Source of the DNA: Methanobacteriota archaeon
GTDB lineage: Archaea; Thermoplasmatota; Poseidoniia; Poseidoniales; Poseidoniaceae
Direction: 5' to 3'
DNA length: 5,343 bases
Assembly (NCBI GenBank): GCA_018645535.1
Contig: JABGWN010000275.1
Location: forward strand, 1 to 5,343
The notes beneath the pieces are model-generated. The model was not told the DNA's origin and ran no database searches. It saw nothing but the letters and a program-made list of their open reading frames with translations. Of this stretch, positions 5,265 through 5,343 are shown one piece after another; within the stretch, counting starts at the first letter, position 1; every line of letters starts with the position of its first letter. Position numbers and translations under genes: made by a program.

Positions 5265-5343
5265 GGAAGTCGTTGCCTCAACCAAGCAGTCAACTCTTCA
5301 CCATACTCAGGACGGCGTAATGCGTGGTCAATTTGAGATGTTA
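5255..5343 (-). CDS. Unidentified convergent gene, C-terminal 28 codons (cut by the window edge)
   Basis: On the minus strand a frame enters at the right edge and stays open for 28 codons to a TGA (complement of TCA 5255-5257). The visible tail, from TSQIDHALRRPEYG to a terminal WLRQRLPQS, has the look of an amphipathic helical C-terminus. The plus strand after the ribonuclease HI stop shows no recognisable gene start, so a convergent gene fits the space. Its end overlaps rnhA by ten bases. The fragment is too short to name a family, and a chance open frame of this length is possible. Confidence 0.5.
   Translation of the reverse strand, partial: TSQIDHALRRPEYGEELTAWLRQRLPQS

Noticed and set aside
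1..5343. CRISPR arrays, tRNA or rRNA genes, insertion sequences, long repeats
   Set aside because: Reading both strands, I found no regularly spaced repeats, no cloverleaf-like segment in the gaps, no transposase motif and no terminal inverted repeats.

Overview
The window is compactly coded and most likely archaeal; a marine group II euryarchaeote (Poseidoniia-like) is my best guess, held loosely. Support comes from a THEP1-type NTPase (a family typical of archaea), a TATA-like box plus an AGGAG Shine-Dalgarno site in front of it, weak or absent ribosome sites before several other genes (as with leaderless archaeal transcripts), and moderate GC by eye. No rRNA, tRNA, transposase, integrase or CRISPR array is visible.

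Layout. (1) Positions 1-139, minus strand: the first 46 codons of a DUF2237-family gene, running off the left edge. (2) Positions 140-263: a divergent intergenic region. (3) Positions 264-1153, plus strand: two adjacent genes for TerB-like proteins that align with each other without a gap and are clearly tandem paralogs. (4) Positions 1207-3216: a large N6-adenine DNA methyltransferase of the Eco57I/type IIG-like kind, with no visible nuclease domain. (5) Positions 3217-3333: a promoter-bearing gap that also holds a possible 27-codon ORF. (6) Positions 3334-3915: THEP1 NTPase. (7) Positions 3956-4282: a small two-helix membrane protein with an acidic tail. (8) Positions 4336-4719: the glycine-cleavage H protein, whose stop overlaps the GTG start of (9) ribonuclease HI at 4716-5264. 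(10) Positions 5255-5343, minus strand: the last 28 codons of an unidentified convergent gene.

The right half looks like ordinary housekeeping. The least ordinary part is 264-3216, where a TerB-like pair sits just upstream of a solitary adenine methyltransferase. TerB-family proteins have been linked by comparative genomics to DNA-processing and stress or conflict systems, so this could be a small DNA-modification module with two acidic, possibly metal-binding accessory subunits. That functional link rests only on gene adjacency. I see no restriction nuclease, helicase or specificity partner, so I do not claim a complete defence system.
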